From: Dactylosporangium roseum
GTDB lineage: Bacteria; Actinomycetota; Actinomycetes; Mycobacteriales; Micromonosporaceae
Length of the DNA: 64,000 bases
Direction: 5' to 3'
NCBI RefSeq assembly: GCF_025264685.1
Contig: NZ_CP073721.1
Location: 5,969,501 to 6,033,500 of the forward strand
The notes beneath the pieces are model-generated. The model was not told the DNA's origin and did not search any database. It saw nothing but the letters and a program-made list of their open reading frames with translations. Position 1 is the first letter of the stretch, and the number at the start of each line of letters is the position of its first letter. Position numbers and translations under genes: made by a program. Below are positions 60,580 through 64,000 of this stretch, piece by piece.

Positions 60580-60597
60580 CCGCTCGAACGCGGAGCG

Positions 60598-61353
60598 TCA
60601 GGCCTCGACCAGGGCCATGACCTCGTCGCTGACGTCGAAGTTGGCGTAGACGTTCTGGACGTCGTCGCAGTCCTCGAGCGCGTCGATCACCTTGAAGACC
60701 TTGCGGGCGCCCTCCTCGTCGAGGGGAACGGTCACGCTCGGGACGAACGAGGACTCGGCCGACTCGTAGTCGATGCCCGCCTCCTGCAGAGCGGTGCGGA
60801 CCGGGACCAGGTCCGACGCCTCGCAGATGATCTCGAACGACTCGCCCAGGTCGTTGACCTCCTCGGCGCCGGCGTCGAGGACCGCGAGGAGCAGGTCGTC
60901 CTCGGTCAGGCCGTCCGCCTTGGGGACGATGATGACGCCCTTGCGCGAGAACATGTACGACACGCTGCCCGCGTCGGCCAGCGAGCCGCCGTTGCGCGTG
61001 AGGGCGACCCGCACCTCCGTCGAGGCACGGTTGCGGTTGTCGGTCAGGCACTCGATGAGGATCGCGACGCCGTTCGGACCGTAACCCTCGTACATCGCCG
61101 TCTGCCAGTCGGCACCGCCGCCGATGAGGCCGGAACCGCGCTTGACGGCGTTGTTGATGTTGTCGTTCGGTACCGAGTTCTTCTTCGCCTTCTGAATGGC
61201 GTCGAACAGCGTCGGGTTTCCGGCCGGGTCACCACCACCGGTGCGCGCGGCCACCTCGACGTTCTTGATCAGGCGGGCGAAGAGTTTGCCGCGCTTGGCG
61301 TCGATGACCGCCTTTTTGTGCTTGGTCGTCGCCCATTTGGAGTGCCCGGACAT
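60598..61353 (-). CDS. yebC: YebC/PmpR family protein
   Basis: A 251-residue conserved protein ([22 protein letters not shown] start), a family described as transcriptional regulators and recently linked to translation of proline stretches. Segments [22 protein letters not shown] and FSRKGVI are characteristic. It is followed on its 3' side by hairpin A4 instead of ruvC, its usual actinobacterial neighbour. pdxT lies 5 bases upstream, so the genes are co-transcribed. Confidence 0.96.
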   Translation of the reverse strand: MSGHSKWATTKHKKAVIDAKRGKLFARLIKNVEVAARTGGGDPAGNPTLFDAIQKAKKNSVPNDNINNAVKRGSGLIGGGADWQTAMYEGYGPNGVAILIECLTDNRNRASTEVRVALTRNGGSLADAGSVSYMFSRKGVIIVPKADGLTEDDLLLAVLDAGAEEVNDLGESFEIICEASDLVPVRTALQEAGIDYESAESSFVPSVTVPLDEEGARKVFKVIDALEDCDDVQNVYANFDVSDEVMALVEA

Positions 61354-61358
61354 CTCTG

Positions 61359-61970
61359 CTAACCCTCCGTCGTCTGACCCGCCTCACGCGCCATCTCCAC
61401 GAAGTACCGATGGACTCGGAGGTCGCCGGTGAGCTCGGGGTGGAAGGCCGTCGCGAGCAGGTGCCGCTGCCGAACCGCAACGATCCTACCGGCGGCCGGC
61501 CCGTCCTTCACGCGGCCCAGCACCCGCACGTCGTCACCCACCGACTCTACCCAGGGCGCCCGGATGAAGACCGCGGAGAACGGACCGCCCTCGATATCCG
61601 AAATGTCCACGGAGCCCTCGAAGGAGTCGACCTGCCGGCCGAAGGCGTTGCGGCGGACCGTCATGTCGATCCCGCCGAACGGGACCTGATCCGGTCGCGC
61701 GTCCAGCAACGACGAGGCCAGCATGATCATTCCCGCACACGAGCCGTAGACCGGCATCCCGCCGGCGATCCGCTTGCGGACCGGCTCCATCAGGCCGAAC
61801 TCGACCGCGAGCTTGCTCATCGTGGTCGACTCGCCGCCCGGGACGATCAGCGCGTCGACCGAGTCGAGCTCCTCCGGCCGCCGCACGGGCCGCCCGATCG
61901 CGTCACAGGCGGCCACGGCGTGCAGGTGCTCGCGGGTATCGCCCTGGAGGGCGAGCACACCGATGATCAC
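61359..61970 (-). CDS. pdxT: Pyridoxal 5'-phosphate synthase glutaminase subunit
   Basis: Glutaminase that feeds ammonia to PdxS for PLP synthesis. At 203 residues: [13 protein letters not shown] at the N-terminus, GGESTT, nucleophile Cys in [10 protein letters not shown] and the His-Glu pair in FHPEL. I choose a GTG at 61970, 7 bases after the pdxS stop; the frame stays open further upstream inside pdxS. Operon pdxS-pdxT-yebC. Confidence 0.96.
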   Translation of the reverse strand: MIIGVLALQGDTREHLHAVAACDAIGRPVRRPEELDSVDALIVPGGESTTMSKLAVEFGLMEPVRKRIAGGMPVYGSCAGMIMLASSLLDARPDQVPFGGIDMTVRRNAFGRQVDSFEGSVDISDIEGGPFSAVFIRAPWVESVGDDVRVLGRVKDGPAAGRIVAVRQRHLLATAFHPELTGDLRVHRYFVEMAREAGQTTEG

Positions 61971-61977
61971 GAAAAGG

Positions 61978-62886
61978 TCACCAGCCCCGCTCGGCGAGGC
62001 GGTGCGGCACCGGGATGTCGTCGACGTTGATGCCGACCATGGCCTCACCCAGGCCGCGGGAGACCTTGGCGAGCACGTCGGGGTCGTCGTAGAACGTGGT
62101 GGCCTTGACGATCGCGGCGGCGCGCTGCTGCGGGTTGCCCGACTTGAAGATGCCGGAGCCGACGAACACGCCCTCGGCGCCGAGCTGCATCATCATCGCG
62201 GCGTCGGCCGGGGTGGCGATGCCGCCCGCGGTGAACAGCACGACCGGCAGCTTGCCCGTCTCGGCGACCTCCTTGACCAGGTCATACGGCGCCTGGAGCT
62301 CCTTGGCGGCGACGAACAGCTCGTCTTCGGGCAGGGAGGAGAGCCGGCGGATCTCCTGCCGGATCTTGCGCATGTGGGTGGTGGCGTTGGACACGTCGCC
62401 GGTGCCGGCCTCACCCTTGGAGCGGATCATGGCGGCACCCTCGTTGATGCGCCGCAGGGCCTCGCCGAGGTTGGTGGCGCCGCAGACGAACGGCACGGTG
62501 AACGCCCACTTGTCGATGTGGTTGCTGTAGTCGGCCGGGGTGAGCACCTCGGACTCGTCGACGTAGTCGACGCCGAGCGCCTGGAGGATCTGAGCCTCGA
62601 CGAAGTGCCCGATCCGGGCCTTGGCCATCACCGGGATCGAGACGGCGTCGATGATGCCGTCGATCATGTCCGGGTCGCTCATGCGCGACACCCCGCCCTG
62701 GGCGCGGATGTCGGCGGGAACCCGCTCGAGAGCCATGACGGCGACCGCGCCGGCGTCTTCGGCGATCTTGGCCTGCTCCGGCGTGACGACGTCCATGATG
62801 ACGCCGCCCTTGAGCATCTCGGCCATCCCGCGCTTGACGCGGGCGGTGCCCGTCACGGACGAGCTGGGTGTGGGCGACTCGGACAC
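61978..62886 (-). CDS. pdxS: Pyridoxal 5'-phosphate synthase lyase subunit
   Basis: Barrel enzyme that makes PLP from ribose 5-phosphate, glyceraldehyde 3-phosphate and ammonia. At 302 residues: [20 protein letters not shown], the Schiff-base lysines in MAKARIGHF and [11 protein letters not shown], and the GSGIFKS phosphate loop. The ATG at 62886 adds a short Ser/Thr-rich N-terminal tail of about 15 residues. The 243-base upstream gap contains hairpin A5 and a GGGC-rich tract. Confidence 0.97.
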   Translation of the reverse strand: MSESPTPSSSVTGTARVKRGMAEMLKGGVIMDVVTPEQAKIAEDAGAVAVMALERVPADIRAQGGVSRMSDPDMIDGIIDAVSIPVMAKARIGHFVEAQILQALGVDYVDESEVLTPADYSNHIDKWAFTVPFVCGATNLGEALRRINEGAAMIRSKGEAGTGDVSNATTHMRKIRQEIRRLSSLPEDELFVAAKELQAPYDLVKEVAETGKLPVVLFTAGGIATPADAAMMMQLGAEGVFVGSGIFKSGNPQQRAAAIVKATTFYDDPDVLAKVSRGLGEAMVGINVDDIPVPHRLAERGW

Positions 62887-62995
62887 GGCGCAGCACTCCT
62901 CACAACAAAAGACCCGGATTCACCCGCAAGTTTACGCCCGATCACCCGGCAGCCCCGACAGCCAATGCCAACCCCGCGGCCCACAAACCCCCTAC

Positions 62996-63078
62996 CCCCG
63001 TTGATCTTGCAGTTGTGGTGCCTAACAAGTCGGACATTCAGGGAGTGTCTCGGCACCACAACTGCAAGATCAACGGGG
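62996..63078. repeat. Family A hairpin element, copy A5
   Basis: An 83-bp copy with perfect 27-base arms (CCCCGTTGATCTTGCAG... paired with ...CTGCAAGATCAACGGGG) and the loop TAACAAGTCGGACATTCAGG-type. It lies between the LemA-like gene stop and the pdxS start. Confidence 0.93.
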
Positions 63079-63120
63079 CGGGCGGGCGGGCGGCGGCGGG
63101 CGGGCGGCGGCGGGCGGGAG
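63074..63120 (+). repeat. GGGC/GGC-rich tract beside A5
   Basis: A run of GGGC and GGC units starts in the right arm of A5 and continues for about 45 bases up to the end of the LemA-like gene. It could form G-quadruplexes on the plus strand, as could the tract next to A3. Confidence 0.75.
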
Positions 63121-63129
63121 CGGCGTGGG

Positions 63130-63597
63130 TCAGGGTAGGGACGGGTCGTCGACGTCGAAGTACGTCGGGGCTGGGTGCTTTCGGGCCAGGCGGAACAGTC
63201 TGATCAACGGTCTGCGGCGCACGGCGAGCGCGTCCCGGACGACGTCGTTGTGCACCTGCCGCGCCAAGGCCACCCGGCGGCTCACGTGCACCAGTGAGTC
63301 CAGCACGTCCTGCGGTGCCCCGGTCACGGAGCGCAGGTGACGGGTGAGGTCGTTCTCGGCGATCTCCCGGTCCTCGGGACCCGCGTCGAGGGCGATTCGG
63401 GCCGCGTACATCAACGTGGGCACCTGCGCGGCCTCGGCGAGCGCCACAGCGGCGACCGCGCGGCGGACGAGATGCGCATCGAGAGTCGCGTACGCCGCGC
63501 CCGCCCGGGCGTGCAGCCGGTCGACGCGAGCGGCCAGCCAGGTCAGGTACGTGGCGATCACCACCACTACCGCCACGACGGCGATCACCCACCACAT
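63130..63597 (-). CDS. LemA-like membrane protein
   Basis: A 155-residue protein with one N-terminal membrane segment (MWWVIAVVAVVVVIATYLTW) and a helical cytosolic domain. The segment RVDRLHARAGAAYATLDAHLVRRA resembles the LemA signature, though similarity is moderate. Proteins of this kind between pimA and pdxS recur in actinobacteria; the function is unknown. The ATG at 63597 is 10 bases after the pimA stop. Confidence 0.8.
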   Translation of the reverse strand: MWWVIAVVAVVVVIATYLTWLAARVDRLHARAGAAYATLDAHLVRRAVAAVALAEAAQVPTLMYAARIALDAGPEDREIAENDLTRHLRSVTGAPQDVLDSLVHVSRRVALARQVHNDVVRDALAVRRRPLIRLFRLARKHPAPTYFDVDDPSLP

Positions 63598-63607
63598 GCG
63601 GCGCAGC

Positions 63608-64000
63608 CTACGGGACCGACTCCTGCACGGTCGCTCCGGCGACCTCGATCGCCGTCGAGTAGACCTCGAGGACACGCTCCGCGAGGACGGGCCAGTCGTA
63701 GGCGGCGACCACCTCGGCCGCCCGGGCCGCGATCCGGGCCCGCCGCCGCGGGTCGTCGAGCAGGTCCGCGGCGGTCGCGGCGAGTGCCGCCGCGTCGCCG
63801 ACGGGGAACAGCGCACCGGCGGCGCCGCCGGCGAGGACCCGCCGGAAGGCGTCGAGGTCGCTGGCGAGCACGGGCGTGCCGGCGGACATCGCCTCGGTGA
63901 GGATCATGCCGAAGGACTCGCCGCCGGTGTTCGGCGCCACGTAGAGGTCGACGCTGCGCAGCATCCTGGCCTTGTCGTCCTCGGAGACCTTGCCGAGGAA
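63608..64000 (-). CDS. pimA: Phosphatidylinositol alpha-mannosyltransferase-like GT4 (3' part)
   Basis: The C-terminal 130 residues of a GT4 glycosyltransferase; the 5' part lies beyond the window. LRSVDLYVAPNTGGESFGMI followed by LTEAMSAGTPVLASDLDAFRRVL matches PimA, which adds the first mannose to phosphatidylinositol at the inner membrane face; the Glu pair of the GT4 EX7E motif is present. The position upstream of pdxS-pdxT-yebC supports pimA rather than another GT4. Stop TAG at 63608-63610. Confidence 0.85.
   Translation of the reverse strand, partial: FLGKVSEDDKARMLRSVDLYVAPNTGGESFGMILTEAMSAGTPVLASDLDAFRRVLAGGAAGALFPVGDAAALAATAADLLDDPRRRARIAARAAEVVAAYDWPVLAERVLEVYSTAIEVAGATVQESVP

Noticed and set aside
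41539-63078. Family A copies as a CRISPR array
   Set aside because: Copies are kilobases apart, sit between or inside unrelated genes, and have no regular spacers or cas genes.

Overview
The window is very GC-rich and has many GTG and TTG starts, 4-base ATGA/GTGA overlaps between genes, bldD, pimA-like, DUF6167 and DUF948 genes, and an actinobacterial pyr/aro/ruv/sec gene order. It is chromosomal DNA of a filamentous actinomycete; Micromonosporaceae is my best inference from gene content. No rRNA, tRNA, CRISPR array, phage gene or recognisable transposase gene was found.

Region 1 (1-40,600, mostly minus strand) is conserved housekeeping DNA. It holds the complete pyrimidine operon pyrR-pyrB-pyrC-carA-carB-pyrD-pyrF with a PyrR-type RNA site at the pyrR ribosome binding site. 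The developmental regulator bldD diverges from it with its own promoter. Then come nusB-efp-aroB-aroK-aroC-aroE-mltG-ruvX, alaS with two small membrane proteins, a Gly/Pro-rich membrane protein with rarA, aspS, hisS, an MBL hydrolase, two membrane-anchored cyclophilins, relA, apt, secF-secD-yajC and ruvB-ruvA-ruvC behind a LexA-type box. relA carries an in-frame TGA at codon 387 inside the synthetase domain.

Region 2 (about 40,620-60,590) is an accessory block lying between ruvC and yebC, genes that are normally neighbours in actinobacteria. It contains a 3-hydroxybutyrate dehydrogenase with a GAF/PucR regulator, an MFS efflux pump with its TetR repressor and two operator palindromes, and a GH5 glucanase. 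Next is a seven-kilobase minus-strand cluster (GtrA, GT2 synthase, GT39 transferase, Ig-like envelope protein, PAS kinase, NarL regulator) that looks like a regulated surface-polysaccharide locus. Two more NarL-type two-component systems, a cytochrome P450 preceded by a truncated ferredoxin, and a duplicated membrane protein complete it.

Region 3 (60,598-64,000) returns to conserved DNA: yebC, pdxT, pdxS, a LemA-like protein and the 3' part of pimA.

Overlaid on this are two families of dispersed hairpin elements. Family A (five copies of about 80-100 bp, all between 41.5 and 63.1 kb) and family B (three copies of 54 bp, between 9.8 and 17.8 kb) differ in sequence but share the terminal motif GTTGAYCTTG. 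One A copy sits in frame inside a histidine kinase, one supplies a stop codon, and several lie between convergent genes. Two B copies bracket a single AbiEi/DUF559 nuclease-like gene inserted between bldD and nusB. These elements, with that gene as a possible partner, are the best candidate here for an undescribed system.
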